From the NCBI RefSeq assembly GCF_014202825.1, contig NZ_JACHHP010000005.1:199818-263817 (forward strand): a stretch of DNA of 64,000 bases, read 5' to 3'. Positions within the stretch are counted from its first letter, which is position 1, and each line of letters starts with the position of its first letter. The stretch is from Chiayiivirga flava. Its GTDB lineage: Bacteria > Pseudomonadota > Gammaproteobacteria > Xanthomonadales > Xanthomonadaceae. Below the pieces are notes generated by a model. It did not search any database, was not told the origin of the DNA, and saw only the letters and a list, made by a program, of their open reading frames with translations. Below, in pieces: positions 33,164 to 43,606 of this stretch. The translations under genes were made by a program, and so were the position numbers.

Positions 33164-34825
33164 ATGCAAAGCGACGCCATCAAGACCGGACCGTCCCGCG
33201 CCGCCGCACGCGCCATGCTGCATGCGACGGGGCTCGACGCCGCGGCCATCGCGAAACCGCTGATCGCGGTGGTGCACAGTTGGTCGGATGTGTCGCCGTG
33301 CAACATCAACCTGCGTGACCTGGCGCAGCACGTGCGGCGCGGCATCCTGGCCGCGGGCGGCACGCCGATCGAGTTCAACACCATCGCCGTCACCGACGGC
33401 ATCGCGATGGGCACGGCGGGCATGCGTGCGTCGCTGGCCTCGCGCGAGCTGATCGCCGATTCGATCGAACTGGCGGTGCGTGGCCACTGCCTCGACGGCG
33501 TGGTGGTGCTGTGCGGCTGCGACAAGACCATCCCCGCCGCCGCAATGGCGCTGGCGCGGCTCGACCTGCCCGGCCTGATGCTCTACGGCGGCAGCATCCT
33601 GCCCGGCTGCCACAAGAACCGCGACATCACGATCCAGGAAGTGTTCGAAGCCGTCGGCGCACACGCCGCGGGCAAGATCGACGATGCCGAACTGACCGCG
33701 ATCGAAACCTCGGCCTGCCCTGGCGCCGGCGCCTGCGGCGGCCAGTTCACCGCCAACACGATGGCGCTGGCGACGACCTTCCTCGGCCTCGCGCCGATGG
33801 GGCTCAACGATATCCCCGCCGTCGATCCGAGCAAGACCGATGCGGCCTACGCCTGCGGCGAACGCGTGATGGAGCTGTTCCGCAGCAACACCAGCGCGCG
33901 TTCGTTCGTCACCGCGACGTCGCTGCGCAATGCGGCGGTCGCGTGCACCGCGACCGCAGGCTCGACCAACACCGTGCTGCACCTCGTCGCCATCGCGCGC
34001 GAGGCCGGCATCGATTTCTCCATCGACGAGTTCCACGCGATCAGCGAACGCACGCCGGTGATCGGCGACCTCAAGCCCGGCGGCCGCTACATGGCGCCGG
34101 ACATGTACCTCGCCGGCGGTTCGCGCCTGCTCGGCGCGCGCCTGAAGGACGCCGGTCTGCTCAGCGACGAACCCACGGTCAGCGGAAAATCGCTGTTCGA
34201 GGAAGTCGCGACGTTCGAGGAGCGCGAAGGCCAGCAGGTGATCCGCCCGCTCGACAACCCGGTGAAAGCGCGCGGCGGCTACGGCGTAATCTACGGCAAC
34301 ATCGCGCCGGACGGCTGCGTGGTGAAACTCGCCGGCCACGCGCAGCTGCGATTCGAAGGCACGGCGCGTGTGTTCGACAGCGAGGACGCGTGTTTCGCCG
34401 CGGTGCAGGCGCGCAGGATCGTGGCGGGTGATGTGGTCGTGATCCGCGGCGAAGGCCCGGTCGGCGGCCCCGGCATGCGCGAGATGCTCGCGGTGACGGC
34501 GGCGCTCGTGGGCCAGGGTCTCGGCGGCGAGATCGCGCTGATCACCGACGGCCGCTTCTCCGGCGCCACCTACGGCTTCATGTGCGGGCACATCTGCCCG
34601 GAAGCCGCGCTGGGCGGCCCGATCGGCAAATTGCGCGACGGCGACCGCATCGTCATCGACGTCGAGAACCGCACGCTCTCCACCGACGCCGATCTCGCGT
34701 CACGCGACACCGAATGGACCGCGATCAACGAACGCGTCTACACCGGCGCGCTTGCCAAATACGCCGCGCAGGTCAGCTCCGCATCGACCGGTGCGGTGAC
34801 CGCGTTCCCGCCGCCTCGCTTCTGA
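33164..34825 (+). CDS. ilvD: Dihydroxy-acid dehydratase
   Basis: A 553-residue protein converting 2,3-dihydroxy-isovalerate and -methylvalerate to the 2-keto acids in valine and isoleucine synthesis. Cluster-binding cysteines are seen in [15 protein letters not shown] and [13 protein letters not shown], and the C-terminal [19 protein letters not shown] block is typical. The length is normal. The ATG at 33164 begins [19 protein letters not shown]. It is the first structural gene after the attenuator and is followed by ilvC after 109 bases, where no terminator is seen. Confidence 0.96.
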   Translation: MQSDAIKTGPSRAAARAMLHATGLDAAAIAKPLIAVVHSWSDVSPCNINLRDLAQHVRRGILAAGGTPIEFNTIAVTDGIAMGTAGMRASLASRELIADSIELAVRGHCLDGVVVLCGCDKTIPAAAMALARLDLPGLMLYGGSILPGCHKNRDITIQEVFEAVGAHAAGKIDDAELTAIETSACPGAGACGGQFTANTMALATTFLGLAPMGLNDIPAVDPSKTDAAYACGERVMELFRSNTSARSFVTATSLRNAAVACTATAGSTNTVLHLVAIAREAGIDFSIDEFHAISERTPVIGDLKPGGRYMAPDMYLAGGSRLLGARLKDAGLLSDEPTVSGKSLFEEVATFEEREGQQVIRPLDNPVKARGGYGVIYGNIAPDGCVVKLAGHAQLRFEGTARVFDSEDACFAAVQARRIVAGDVVVIRGEGPVGGPGMREMLAVTAALVGQGLGGEIALITDGRFSGATYGFMCGHICPEAALGGPIGKLRDGDRIVIDVENRTLSTDADLASRDTEWTAINERVYTGALAKYAAQVSSASTGAVTAFPPPRF

Positions 34826-34934
34826 GCATCACTGCATCGCGCCAGCGCAAATCCACATCGCTTCTCCTCCACCTCGTTCCAGATCCGCGCCCTTCCCACC
34901 GCTCTCCAACACACGCTCGCAAGGACTCACCGCA

Positions 34935-35975
34935 ATGAAGACGTACTCCACCGCCGACGCCAACCCCGCCGCCCTCCGCGACAAGACCACCGTCATCTAC
35001 GGCTACGGCAGCCAGGGGCGCGCGCACGCGCGCAACCTGCACGACTCCGGCTTCAGGGTGTTGGTGGCGGCGCGCGCCGGCGGCCCGAGCTTCGCGCAGG
35101 CGCAAGCCGACGGCCTCGACGTCGACACGCCGGAAAATGCCGTGCCGAAGGGCGATCTGATCGCGCTACTCACGCCGGACATGCAGCAGGCCGACGTCTA
35201 CCGCGACGTGATCGCGCCGCACGCCAAGCCGGGTGCCGCGCTGCTGTTCGCGCACGGGTTCAACGTGCATTTCGGCCAGATCGCGCCGCGCACGGATCTC
35301 GACGTCATTCTCGTTGCACCCAAAGGCCCGGGCGCGCTGGTGCGCCGCCAGTACGAGGAAGGCCGCGGCGTGCCCAGCCTGATGGCGATCCACCAGGACG
35401 CCACCGGCAAGGCCAAGGAACTCGCGCTGGCCTATGCCGACGGCATCGGCGGCACGCGCGGCGGCGTCATCGAAACCTCGTTCGCCGAGGAGACCGAGAC
35501 CGATCTGTTCGGCGAGCAGGCCGTGCTGTGCGGCGGCGCGACGGAACTCGTCGTGATGGGCTTCGAGACGCTGGTGGAAGCCGGTTACCAGCCGGAAGTG
35601 GCGTACTTCGAATGCCTACACGAACTCAAACTCATCGTCGACCTACTGCACGAAGGCGGCATGGCGAAGATGCACCAGTTCATCTCCGAAACCGCGCAGT
35701 ACGGCGACCTCACGCGCGGCCCGCGCGTGGTCGACGAGCACACCCGCACGCAGATGCGCGCGGTGCTGCGCGAGATCCAGGACGGGCAATTCGCGCGTGA
35801 ATGGGTGAACGAGCACAAGAGCGGGCGCGGCAAGTACATGGAACTCAAGCAGCGCGATCTGGATCACCAGATCGAAACGGTGGGCCAGCGGCTGCGCGCG
35901 AGCATGAGCTGGCTGCGTGATTCGGCGTCGGCGAAGAAGGAAGCCACCGAGAAGCAGACCGCGCCGGCGGCCTGA
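34935..35975 (+). CDS. ilvC: Ketol-acid reductoisomerase (NADP+)
   Basis: A 346-residue class I enzyme. The nucleotide site is [16 protein letters not shown] (the usual GYGSQGHAHA has R in place of the first H). Metal ligands lie in the C-terminal helical domain, in [16 protein letters not shown] and [14 protein letters not shown]. It catalyses alkyl migration and reduction of acetolactate and acetohydroxybutyrate. A short alanine/lysine-rich tail ([14 protein letters not shown]) extends past the usual end. A GC-rich ~200-base repeat unit separates it from ilvG. Confidence 0.96.
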   Translation: MKTYSTADANPAALRDKTTVIYGYGSQGRAHARNLHDSGFRVLVAARAGGPSFAQAQADGLDVDTPENAVPKGDLIALLTPDMQQADVYRDVIAPHAKPGAALLFAHGFNVHFGQIAPRTDLDVILVAPKGPGALVRRQYEEGRGVPSLMAIHQDATGKAKELALAYADGIGGTRGGVIETSFAEETETDLFGEQAVLCGGATELVVMGFETLVEAGYQPEVAYFECLHELKLIVDLLHEGGMAKMHQFISETAQYGDLTRGPRVVDEHTRTQMRAVLREIQDGQFAREWVNEHKSGRGKYMELKQRDLDHQIETVGQRLRASMSWLRDSASAKKEATEKQTAPAA

Positions 35976-35997
35976 TCCTCACCTCACTCCGCTCGAA

Positions 35998-36187
35998 GCC
36001 CCCTCTCCCCGTGGGAGAGGGGTTGGGGAGAGGGTCCGGGACGCCTCGACGCAGCTTCCCAACTCGACCTCGTCGACCGTACTACCTCATACGTCACCAC
36101 CCACTGAAGCAAGACTCCAACCCTGCGTTCCAACCGAACCCTCATCCGGCGCTTCGCGCCACCTTCTCCCATGGGGAGAAGGGCAAG
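35998..36187. repeat. Type A palindromic repeat unit between ilvC and ilvG
   Basis: It begins with CCCTCTCCCC...GGGGAGAGGGTCCGGG at 35998-36041 and ends with AACCCTCATCCGGCGCTTCG...GGGGAGAAGGGC at 36136-36187, with about 95 bases between. The same two parts, order and spacing recur at 40048-40251, and the spacers share words such as CCTCATACGTCAC and CGACCTCGTCGACCGTA/CGACCTGATCAACCGTA. Each part forms a strong hairpin. Confidence 0.75.
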
Positions 36188-36268
36188 CGACGCTCCGCTT
36201 CGAACCGGACGCATCGCAAACCCAAACGATCAATGCATCACGCCCGACCGAGAACAGACCAGACCACC

Positions 36269-38158
36269 ATGACCACGTCCACCCCCGCCACCCCGAAGCA
36301 GCTCCGCGGCGCCGACGCGCTGCTGCTCGCGCTCGAGGCGGAAGGCGTCGCGCTGGTCTTCGGCTACCCCGGCGGCGCGATCATGCCGGTCTACGACGCC
36401 CTCGTGGATTCCCCGATCCGCCACATCCTCGTGCGCCACGAACAGGCCGCCGCACTCGCCGCGAACGGCCACGCGCGTCATACCGGCGAAGTCGGCGTCT
36501 GCATGGCCACCAGCGGCCCGGGCGCCACCAACCTCGTCACCGGCATCGCCGACGCCTTCCTCGATTCGGTGCCGATGGTCGCGATCACCGGCCAGGTGCC
36601 GCAGTCGTTGATGGGCACCGATGCCTTCCAGGAAGTCGACGTGCTCGGCATCACCCTGCCGATCGTCAAGCACAGCTACGTGATCCGCGATGCGAATACG
36701 TTGTTCGACACGGTGCGCGAAGCGTTCGCGATTGCGCGCGAGGGGCGGCCGGGGCCGGTGTTGATCGACATCCCCAAGGACGTGGCGACAACAACGCTGT
36801 CGCCAGCAGCCTCGACGCATGCGCTTGCCGCAGCACCCCAATCCTCCCCGCTGTCATCCCGGCGAACGCCGGGATCCAGCGCCCCTGGATTTCCAGCCAA
36901 CGAGCAAGGCAACAGGGCACTGGATCCCGGCGTTCGCCGGGATGACGCCGAGCGTGCGTGTCGAGCAGCGCCACCACAGGCGTCGTCGAACACGACGGCG
37001 GTCGGCATCACCATCGACCCCGCCGCGCTCCAGCGCGCCCGCAACCTCATCGCCAACGCCAAACGCTCGGTGCTCTACACCGGCTACGGCATCGGCCTCG
37101 CCCGCGCCACCGACGCCTTCCGCGCCATGGCCCGCGCCACCGGCATCCCCGTCGTCAGCACGCTGAAAGGCCTCGGCGCCCTCCCCACCGACGACACCCA
37201 GTTCCTCGGCATGCTCGGCATGCACGGCACCCGCGCCGCCAACATGGCCGTGCAGGCCTCCGACCTGCTGATCTGCATCGGCGCCCGCTTCGACGACCGC
37301 GCCACCGGCAAACTCGCCGAGTTCGCACCGCACGCAAAAGTCATCCACATGGATGTCGACGCCGCGGAAGTCTCCAAGCTGCGCTACGCCAACGTCCACC
37401 TCGTCGGCGACCTCAACGCGTTGCTGCCGCAACTGCACGTCGCACCCGACATCACCGACTGGCAGGTGCACTGCGAAACCGCACGCGCCGGTTCGCTGCC
37501 GCGCTACGACGCCCCCGGCGAAAAAATCTACGCCCCCGCCCTGCTGCGCCGCCTCAGCGAACTCGCGAGCGACGACACCGTCATCGCCTGCGACGTCGGC
37601 CAGCACCAGATGTGGGTCGCGCAGCACTGCGTGCACCGCCAGATCCACCAGCACCTCACCAGCGGCGGCCTCGGCACGATGGGCTTCGGCCTGCCCGCGG
37701 CGATGGGCGTTGCGCTCGCTCGCCCCGGCACGCCGGTGGTGTGCGTCAGCGGCGACGGCTCGATCATGATGAACATCCAGGAACTCGCCACGCTGCGCCG
37801 CTACGGCGTGCCGGTGAAGATCCTGCTGCTCGACAACGGCGTGCTCGGCATGGTGCGGCAGCAGCAGGAACTGCTGTACGGCGAGCGTTATTCCGAGATC
37901 GACCTGTCCGACAACCCCGATTTCGCGCAGGTCGCACGCGCCTTCGGCATCAAGGCGCTGAGCCTGGACACGCGCGCCGGCATCGACGCCGCGCTGCGCG
38001 CCCTGCTCGACAGCGACGGCCCCTGCCTGCTGCACGTCAGCATCGACCCGCACACCAACGTCTGGCCGTTCGTGCCGCCGAACACGGCCAACGACCGCAT
38101 GCTCGACGACACCGCGTCACCCACCCGCACCGCCCGCCCGGAGACCACCCATGCTTGA
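36269..38158 (+). CDS. ilvG: Acetolactate synthase large subunit with an inserted palindromic element
   Basis: A 629-residue thiamine-diphosphate and FAD enzyme making acetolactate or acetohydroxybutyrate. The catalytic Glu is in VRHEQAAALAANGHAR; GPGATNLVTG and LMGTDAFQEVD mark the N domain; the TPP motif is SGDGSIMMNIQEL. Residues about 195-226 (SSRRTPGSS ... DPGVRRDDA) are encoded by a type B palindromic element inserted in frame between the N and middle domains, making the linker roughly 55 residues longer than in E. coli IlvG. The rest of the chain is intact, so it is probably active. It overlaps ilvM by 8 bases. An ATG 36 bases upstream (36233) is less likely. Confidence 0.94.
   Translation: MTTSTPATPKQLRGADALLLALEAEGVALVFGYPGGAIMPVYDALVDSPIRHILVRHEQAAALAANGHARHTGEVGVCMATSGPGATNLVTGIADAFLDSVPMVAITGQVPQSLMGTDAFQEVDVLGITLPIVKHSYVIRDANTLFDTVREAFAIAREGRPGPVLIDIPKDVATTTLSPAASTHALAAAPQSSPLSSRRTPGSSAPGFPANEQGNRALDPGVRRDDAERACRAAPPQASSNTTAVGITIDPAALQRARNLIANAKRSVLYTGYGIGLARATDAFRAMARATGIPVVSTLKGLGALPTDDTQFLGMLGMHGTRAANMAVQASDLLICIGARFDDRATGKLAEFAPHAKVIHMDVDAAEVSKLRYANVHLVGDLNALLPQLHVAPDITDWQVHCETARAGSLPRYDAPGEKIYAPALLRRLSELASDDTVIACDVGQHQMWVAQHCVHRQIHQHLTSGGLGTMGFGLPAAMGVALARPGTPVVCVSGDGSIMMNIQELATLRRYGVPVKILLLDNGVLGMVRQQQELLYGERYSEIDLSDNPDFAQVARAFGIKALSLDTRAGIDAALRALLDSDGPCLLHVSIDPHTNVWPFVPPNTANDRMLDDTASPTRTARPETTHA
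36853..36946. repeat. Type B palindromic element inside ilvG
   Basis: GTCATCCCGGCGAACGCCGGG (left, itself a palindrome) and its inverted copy ending at 36946 enclose about 40 bases. Related elements lie at 41341, 44704 and 46642 between operon genes. All four share the inner words GAGCAAGG or CAAGCAACGTCACTGG before the right arm. Here it is translated as part of the enzyme. Confidence 0.85.
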
Positions 38159-38471
38159 GCTCACACTGACCCTCGCCCCCGCCGAAGGCGCGCTGGTGCG
38201 CGTGCTCGGGCTCATCGAACGGCGCGGCTTCCGCCTCGGCGCGATCCGCAGCGAACCCTCGCCGCGCGGTCTCGACGTCTTCCTGCAACTGCCCGCCGAC
38301 CGCCCCGGCGACGTGCTGCTGCGCCAGGTGCAGCGCCTGCACGACGTGCGCGCGGCCTCGCTCGACATCGCACGCAGCGCGTATCCCGCAGCGCGCCCGA
38401 ACGTTCCGGTGCCGGCACGCCGCGGCATCGAACACGCCATCGAATCCGGCGCGGAGGCCGTGCCCGTATGA
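38151..38471 (+). CDS. ilvM: Acetolactate synthase small (regulatory) subunit, IlvM type
   Basis: A 106-residue protein. An ACT-like domain fills residues 1-78 (LTLTLAPAEGALVRVLGLIE, GFRLGAIRSEPSPRGLDVFL). It is far shorter than IlvH/IlvN (about 160 residues), hence the IlvM type, which pairs with IlvG. It starts inside ilvG (8-base overlap) and its own stop overlaps leuA by ATGA, so the three are translated together. Confidence 0.88.
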   Translation: MLELTLTLAPAEGALVRVLGLIERRGFRLGAIRSEPSPRGLDVFLQLPADRPGDVLLRQVQRLHDVRAASLDIARSAYPAARPNVPVPARRGIEHAIESGAEAVPV

Positions 38472-40027
38472 GCGCAACCGCCACCGACCACGTCCGCATC
38501 TTCGACACCACGCTGCGCGACGGCGAGCAGTCCCCCGGCTGCTCGATGACCACGCCGCAGAAACTGCTGATGGCCTCGATGCTCGCCGACCTCGGCGTCG
38601 ACGTGATCGAAGCCGGCTTCGCCGCCGCGAGCCCCGACGACTTCCACGCCGTGTCGTCGATCGCGAAGCAGGTGCGCGGCAGCAGCGTCGCCGCGCTCGC
38701 GCGCTGCCAGCGCAACGACATCGAACGCGCCGCCGCCGCGCTCGAACATGCGCAGGCGCCGCGCATCCACATCTTCATCGCCACCTCCGACCTGCATCTC
38801 GAACACAAGCTGCGCATGACGCGGCAGCAGGTGCTCGATTCGATCGTCGAACACGTGACGCTGGCGCGCTCGCTGTGCGCCGACGTCGAGTTCTCCGCCG
38901 AAGACGCCTCGCGCTCGGACCTCGGCTTCCTCGTGCAGGCGCTGGAACTGGCGATCGAACACGGCGCCACCACGCTCAACATCCCGGACACCGTTGGCTA
39001 CGCCGTGCCGGCGGAGTACGGCGCACTGTTCGCGCACCTGAAGGCCAACGTGCGCGGCATCGAACGCGCCGTACTGTCCAGCCACTGCCACGACGACCTC
39101 GGCCTCGCCGTCGCCAACTCGCTGGCCGCGATCGAGAACGGCGCGCGCCAGGTCGAGTGCACCATCAACGGCATCGGCGAACGCGCCGGCAACGCCTCGA
39201 TGGAAGAAATCGTCATGGCGCTGCGCACGCGGCCGCAGCATTTCGGCACGCAGACGCGCATCCGCACGCAGAAGCTGTATCCGGCCTCGCGCCAGCTGAT
39301 CGCGGTGACCGGCAGCGTGATCGCGCGCAACAAGGCCATCGTCGGCGAGAACGCCTTCGCGCACGAAAGCGGCATCCACCAGCACGGCATGCTGCGCAAC
39401 CGCGCCACGTACGAAATCATGTCGCCGGAGGACGTGGGCGTGTCGCGGTCGTCTCTGGTGCTGGGCAAGCACAGCGGGCGTGCGGCCTTGTCGGATCGTC
39501 TGAAGCAACTCGGGTTCGAGCTCGACGAAGCCTCGCTCAACCAGGCCTTCGCCGCCTTCAAGACGCTGGCCGACCGTAAGAAGGAAGTGTTCGACGCGGA
39601 CCTGGAATCGATCGCGATGGGTGCGCGCGGCGACGAGACCGGTCCGTGGCGGTTGCTGTCGATGCAGATCGCCGGCGAGATCGGCCACGGCGCGTCGCCG
39701 AAGGCTACGGTGAAGCTGTCGCACGCGGATGGACGCGTGGTGCAGGAAAGCGCCGTCGGCGATGGTCCGGTGCATGCAATGTTCTCGGCGATCGAGCGCG
39801 TCACCGATTTCCGCCACGAACTGCGCGAGTACCAGGTGCGATCGCTCACCGAAGGCGAAGACGCGCAGGGCGAAGCGCGCGTGAAGATCCACGCCGAGGG
39901 ACGCGATTACCATGGCCGCGCGGTCTCGACCGATGTGCTGGAAGCCAGCGCGCTGGCACTGATCGAAGTCGTCAACCGCATCGAACGCCGTCGTACCCTG
40001 ATCGCACAGACGGAGGTCGCCGCCTGA
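38468..40027 (+). CDS. leuA: 2-isopropylmalate synthase
   Basis: A 519-residue enzyme joining acetyl-CoA and 2-ketoisovalerate, the first committed step of leucine synthesis. The HMGL-type barrel shows IFDTTLRDGEQSPG, the metal site SSHCHDDLGLAVANSLA and NGIGERAGNASMEE, with GIHQHGMLRNRATYE beyond it. The C-terminal LeuA dimer/allosteric domain (about 385-519) is present, so leucine feedback is likely. It overlaps ilvM by four bases. Confidence 0.96.
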   Translation: MSATATDHVRIFDTTLRDGEQSPGCSMTTPQKLLMASMLADLGVDVIEAGFAAASPDDFHAVSSIAKQVRGSSVAALARCQRNDIERAAAALEHAQAPRIHIFIATSDLHLEHKLRMTRQQVLDSIVEHVTLARSLCADVEFSAEDASRSDLGFLVQALELAIEHGATTLNIPDTVGYAVPAEYGALFAHLKANVRGIERAVLSSHCHDDLGLAVANSLAAIENGARQVECTINGIGERAGNASMEEIVMALRTRPQHFGTQTRIRTQKLYPASRQLIAVTGSVIARNKAIVGENAFAHESGIHQHGMLRNRATYEIMSPEDVGVSRSSLVLGKHSGRAALSDRLKQLGFELDEASLNQAFAAFKTLADRKKEVFDADLESIAMGARGDETGPWRLLSMQIAGEIGHGASPKATVKLSHADGRVVQESAVGDGPVHAMFSAIERVTDFRHELREYQVRSLTEGEDAQGEARVKIHAEGRDYHGRAVSTDVLEASALALIEVVNRIERRRTLIAQTEVAA

Positions 40028-40047
40028 CCCCTCACCCTCCCCGTAAA

Positions 40048-40251
40048 GCCCCTCTCCCCGTGGGAGAGGGGTTGGGGAGAGGGTCCGGGATGCCAGCCAC
40101 GCCAAACGCACCTCGACCTGATCAACCGTATTACTGCAAATCAAACACCAACCTCATACGTCACGACCGCTCGGGCAAACCCACCGCACCACTCCGCCCG
40201 AACCCTCATCCGGCGCTACGCGCCACCTTCTCCCACGGGGAGAAGGACAAG
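40048..40251. repeat. Type A palindromic repeat unit between leuA and ilvE
   Basis: The second copy of the ~200-base unit described at 35998, with the same head (CCCCTCTCCCCGTGGGAGAG) and tail (CCCTCATCCGGCGCTACGCG). Together the two copies frame ilvG-ilvM-leuA. Confidence 0.75.
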
Positions 40252-40277
40252 CAGACAACCGCAACACCGGAGCCGCA

Positions 40278-41249
40278 ATGAAAACCTCCCCCTACATCTG
40301 GTTCAACGGCAAGCTCGTCCCCTGGGCCGACGCCAACGTGCACGTCATGACCCACGCCCTGCACTACGGCTCCTCGGTCTTCGAAGGCGTGCGCTGCTAC
40401 TCGACACCGGACGGCCCCGCCCTCTTCCGCATCGGCGACCACATCGAGCGCCTGTTCGAATCGGCCAAGATCTACCGCATGCAGTTGCCCTACACGCAGG
40501 ACGAGCTCATCGCCGCGTGCCGCACCTCGATCACCGAAAACAACCTCTCCTCCGCCTACCTGCGCCCCATCGCCTTCCGCGGCAACACCGGCTTCGGCGT
40601 CGCACCGCCGGCCGACGGCCCGATCGACGTGCTGGTGATTGCCGCCGAATTCGGCGCGTACCTGGGCGAAGAAGGCCTGAAGAACGGCATCGACGCCTGC
40701 ATCACCAGCTGGAACCGCGCTGCGCCGAACACCTTCCCCACCGGCGCCAAGGCCGGCGGCAACTACCTCTCCAGCCAGCTGATCGCGATGGAAGCGCGCC
40801 GCCTCGGCTTCGGCGAAGGCCTGGCGCTGTCGGTCGACGGCCAGCTCAGCGAGGGCGCGGGCGAGAACCTGTTCGTGATCCGCAAGGGCAGGATCTACAC
40901 CCCGCCCGCGGCCGCGTCGATCCTCGTCGGCATCACGCGCGACACGATCTTCCAGCTTGCGAAGATGCTCGGCTTCGAGGTGGTGGAACAGGTGCTGCCG
41001 CGCGAGATGCTGTATGTCGCGGACGAGGTGTTCCTCACCGGCACGGCGGCGGAAATCACGCCGGTGCGCTCGGTGGATGGCATCACCGTCGGCAAGGGCT
41101 CGCGCGGGCCGATCACGGAGGCGTTGCAGGATGCGTTCTTCGGGTTGTTCGACGGGCGCACGGCGGACGAGTGGGGCTGGCTGGATCAGGTGAATGCGAA
41201 GAACGCTGAGCAGACCAAGACCGGCGCAACGTTTGCGGAAGTGGCTTGA
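40278..41249 (+). CDS. ilvE: Branched-chain amino acid aminotransferase
   Basis: A 323-residue class IV PLP enzyme performing the last transamination for Ile, Val and Leu. Recognisable blocks are HALHYGSSVFEGVRCY, the PLP lysine in TFPTGAKAGGNYLSS (about Lys159), GLALSVDGQLSEGAGENLFV, and FLTGTAAEITPVRSVDG. The length is normal. It begins 27 bases after the type A repeat unit and is followed by a type B element before leuC. Confidence 0.96.
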   Translation: MKTSPYIWFNGKLVPWADANVHVMTHALHYGSSVFEGVRCYSTPDGPALFRIGDHIERLFESAKIYRMQLPYTQDELIAACRTSITENNLSSAYLRPIAFRGNTGFGVAPPADGPIDVLVIAAEFGAYLGEEGLKNGIDACITSWNRAAPNTFPTGAKAGGNYLSSQLIAMEARRLGFGEGLALSVDGQLSEGAGENLFVIRKGRIYTPPAAASILVGITRDTIFQLAKMLGFEVVEQVLPREMLYVADEVFLTGTAAEITPVRSVDGITVGKGSRGPITEALQDAFFGLFDGRTADEWGWLDQVNAKNAEQTKTGATFAEVA

Positions 41250-41340
41250 CGCGCGCGCCAGTCGCCCAGTCCGCAGATCGCTTGTCAAATCCACTCGAAT
41301 CCACTGACCCTACCGCACACGACGCCGCACCCCTCCCAAC

Positions 41341-41449
41341 CGTCATTCCCGCGAATGCGGGAATCCATTGACCTTTCTTTGCTCTGCGGGGAAGAGTCAA
41401 CGTCAAAACCGAGCAAGGTCACTGGATTCCCGCATTCGCGGGAATGACG
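41341..41449. repeat. Type B palindromic element between ilvE and leuC
   Basis: The left arm CGTCATTCCCGCGAATGCGG and the inverted right arm ending ATGACG at 41449 flank about 45 bases that include GAGCAAGGTCACTGGATTCC. It is the same design as in ilvG, with an ATTCCCGCG core variant. Confidence 0.85.
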
Positions 41450-41527
41450 AGCGTGGTGGGGTATGGCGTCATCCGTCACACCCGACATACGAACCAAAAC
41501 ACGAGCCGCCGCCAGCAAGACGCCGCC

Positions 41528-42961
41528 ATGACCACACCCCGCACCATCATCGAAAAAATCTGGGACGCGCATGCAGTGCGAGAGGAAACCGCCGACGCCC
41601 CGGCCATCCTCTACATCGACCTGCACCTCGTGCACGAAGTCACCACGCCGCAGGCCTTCGCCGAACTGCGCGAGCGCAACCTCCCCGTGCGCCGCCCCGA
41701 CCGCACCCTCGCCACGCTCGACCACTCCACACCCACGCTGCCACCGAACCCCGACGGCTCGCTGCCCTACGACAACGCCGCCACCGCCGAACAGGTGGCC
41801 ACGATGGAGCGCAACTGCGCCGACTTCGGCATCACCCTGCACGGCTTCGGCTCCGGCCAGCGCGGCGTGGTGCACGTCATGGGCCCGGAACTGGGCGCCA
41901 CGCAGCCGGGCATGACCATCGTCTGCGGCGACTCGCACACCGCCACGCACGGTGCGTTCGGCGCGTTGGCGTTCGGCATCGGCACCACCGAAGTCGGCCA
42001 CGTGCTCGCCACGCAATGCCTGCTGCAGCAGCGCCCGAAAACGCTCGCGGTCACCGTGAACGGCACGCTGCCGCCCAACGTCGGCGCGAAGGACCTGATC
42101 CTGCACATCATCGGCCGGCTCGGCATGGACGGCGGCACCGGCCACGTCATCGAGTACCGCGGCGAAGCGATCCGCGCGCTGTCGATGGAAGGCCGCATGA
42201 CCCTGTGCAACATGTCGATCGAAGCCGGCGCACGCGCTGGCCTCGTCGCGCCCGACCTGGCCACGTTCGACTACCTGCGCGGCCGCCCGCATGCGCCGCA
42301 GGGCGCGGCGTTCGATGCCGCCGTCGAGCGCTGGAAGACCTTCACCAGCGACGACGGCGCCACGTTCGATCGCGAACTGATCGTCGATGCCGCCGACGTC
42401 GCACCGACGGTCACGTGGGGCACGAACCCCGGCCAGGTCGTCGCCATCGACGGCATCGTGCCGCGCGCCGACGACGCACTCACGCAGCGCGCACTCGACT
42501 ACATGCAGTTCCACGGCGATGCACCGCTGCTCGGCGAACACGTCGACGTGGTCTTCATCGGCTCCTGCACCAACGGCCGCATCAGCGACCTGCGCGAAGC
42601 CGCCGGCGTGCTGCGCGGCCGCCACGTCGCGTCGCACGTGCGCATGCTCGTGGTGCCCGGCTCGGACGCCGTGAAACGCCAGGCCGAAGCCGAAGGCCTG
42701 CACCACATCGTGCGCGCCGCCGGCGCCGAGTGGCGCGAACCGGGCTGTTCGATGTGCATCGGCATGAACGGCGATCGCGTCGCGGCCGGGCAACTCGCGG
42801 TCAGCACGTCGAATCGCAACTTCGAAGGCCGCCAGGGCAAGGGTGCGCGCACCGTGCTTGCCAGCCCCGCAACCGCCGCTGCCGCCGCGGTCGCGGGTGT
42901 GATCGCCGACCCACGCAACTATCCGCCCCTGCCCGCCGATACACACGAGGCCGCCGCCTGA
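41528..42961 (+). CDS. leuC: 3-isopropylmalate dehydratase large subunit
   Basis: A 477-residue aconitase-family enzyme. The three [4Fe-4S] cysteines are in SCTNGR (about Cys349) and [13 protein letters not shown] (about Cys409 and Cys412). With LeuD it isomerises 2- to 3-isopropylmalate. The ATG at 41528 ([15 protein letters not shown]) is chosen over one at 41444 because family members begin there. Its stop overlaps the leuD start by one base (TGATG). Confidence 0.96.
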   Translation: MTTPRTIIEKIWDAHAVREETADAPAILYIDLHLVHEVTTPQAFAELRERNLPVRRPDRTLATLDHSTPTLPPNPDGSLPYDNAATAEQVATMERNCADFGITLHGFGSGQRGVVHVMGPELGATQPGMTIVCGDSHTATHGAFGALAFGIGTTEVGHVLATQCLLQQRPKTLAVTVNGTLPPNVGAKDLILHIIGRLGMDGGTGHVIEYRGEAIRALSMEGRMTLCNMSIEAGARAGLVAPDLATFDYLRGRPHAPQGAAFDAAVERWKTFTSDDGATFDRELIVDAADVAPTVTWGTNPGQVVAIDGIVPRADDALTQRALDYMQFHGDAPLLGEHVDVVFIGSCTNGRISDLREAAGVLRGRHVASHVRMLVVPGSDAVKRQAEAEGLHHIVRAAGAEWREPGCSMCIGMNGDRVAAGQLAVSTSNRNFEGRQGKGARTVLASPATAAAAAVAGVIADPRNYPPLPADTHEAAA

Positions 42962-43554
42962 TGGACGCCTTCACCCGCTTCACCTCGGTCGCGGCCGTGC
43001 TGCCGAACGAGAACATCGACACCGACCAGATCATCCCGGCGCGCTTCCTCACCACCACGCAGCGTGCCGGCCTCGGCAAGTTCGCCTTCGCCGACTGGCG
43101 CTACGACGCCGATGGCCGCGAACGCGCCGAGTTCCCGCTGCACCGTGCCGACCTGCGCGGCGCCGGCATCCTGCTCGGCGGCCGCAACTTCGGCTGCGGC
43201 TCCTCGCGCGAACACGCGCCGTGGGCGCTGCTCGACATGGGCATCCGCGCCGTGATCTCGACGCGCATCGCCGACATCTTCCGCAACAACGCGCTGAAGA
43301 ACGGCCTGCTGCCAATCGTCGTCGGCGAGGACGAATGGCAGCGACTCGCCGCGTTCGAAGCACGCGAACTGACGATCGACCTCGACACGCAACGCATCGA
43401 GCTGCCGGACGGCGGCGCGATCCCGTTCGACATCGACGGCTTCGCGCGCCAGTGCCTGCTGCGCGGCGTCGATCAGCTAGGTTACCTGCTGTCCGAGGAT
43501 GCTGCGATCTCGCGCTTCGAGCAGACACACGACGCACTGACGCGTGCAGCCTGA
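42961..43554 (+). CDS. leuD: 3-isopropylmalate dehydratase small subunit
   Basis: A 197-residue protein with the family signature [10 protein letters not shown] and the swivel-domain block [32 protein letters not shown]. It is of normal length for the bacterial LeuD paired with a separate LeuC. It is coupled to leuC by a one-base overlap, and leuB follows after 52 bases. Confidence 0.96.
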   Translation: MDAFTRFTSVAAVLPNENIDTDQIIPARFLTTTQRAGLGKFAFADWRYDADGRERAEFPLHRADLRGAGILLGGRNFGCGSSREHAPWALLDMGIRAVISTRIADIFRNNALKNGLLPIVVGEDEWQRLAAFEARELTIDLDTQRIELPDGGAIPFDIDGFARQCLLRGVDQLGYLLSEDAAISRFEQTHDALTRAA

Positions 43555-43606
43555 TCCGCGCCCCGCCTTTTTCGAATCACGAATCCCGAATCACCAATCC
43601 CGACAA

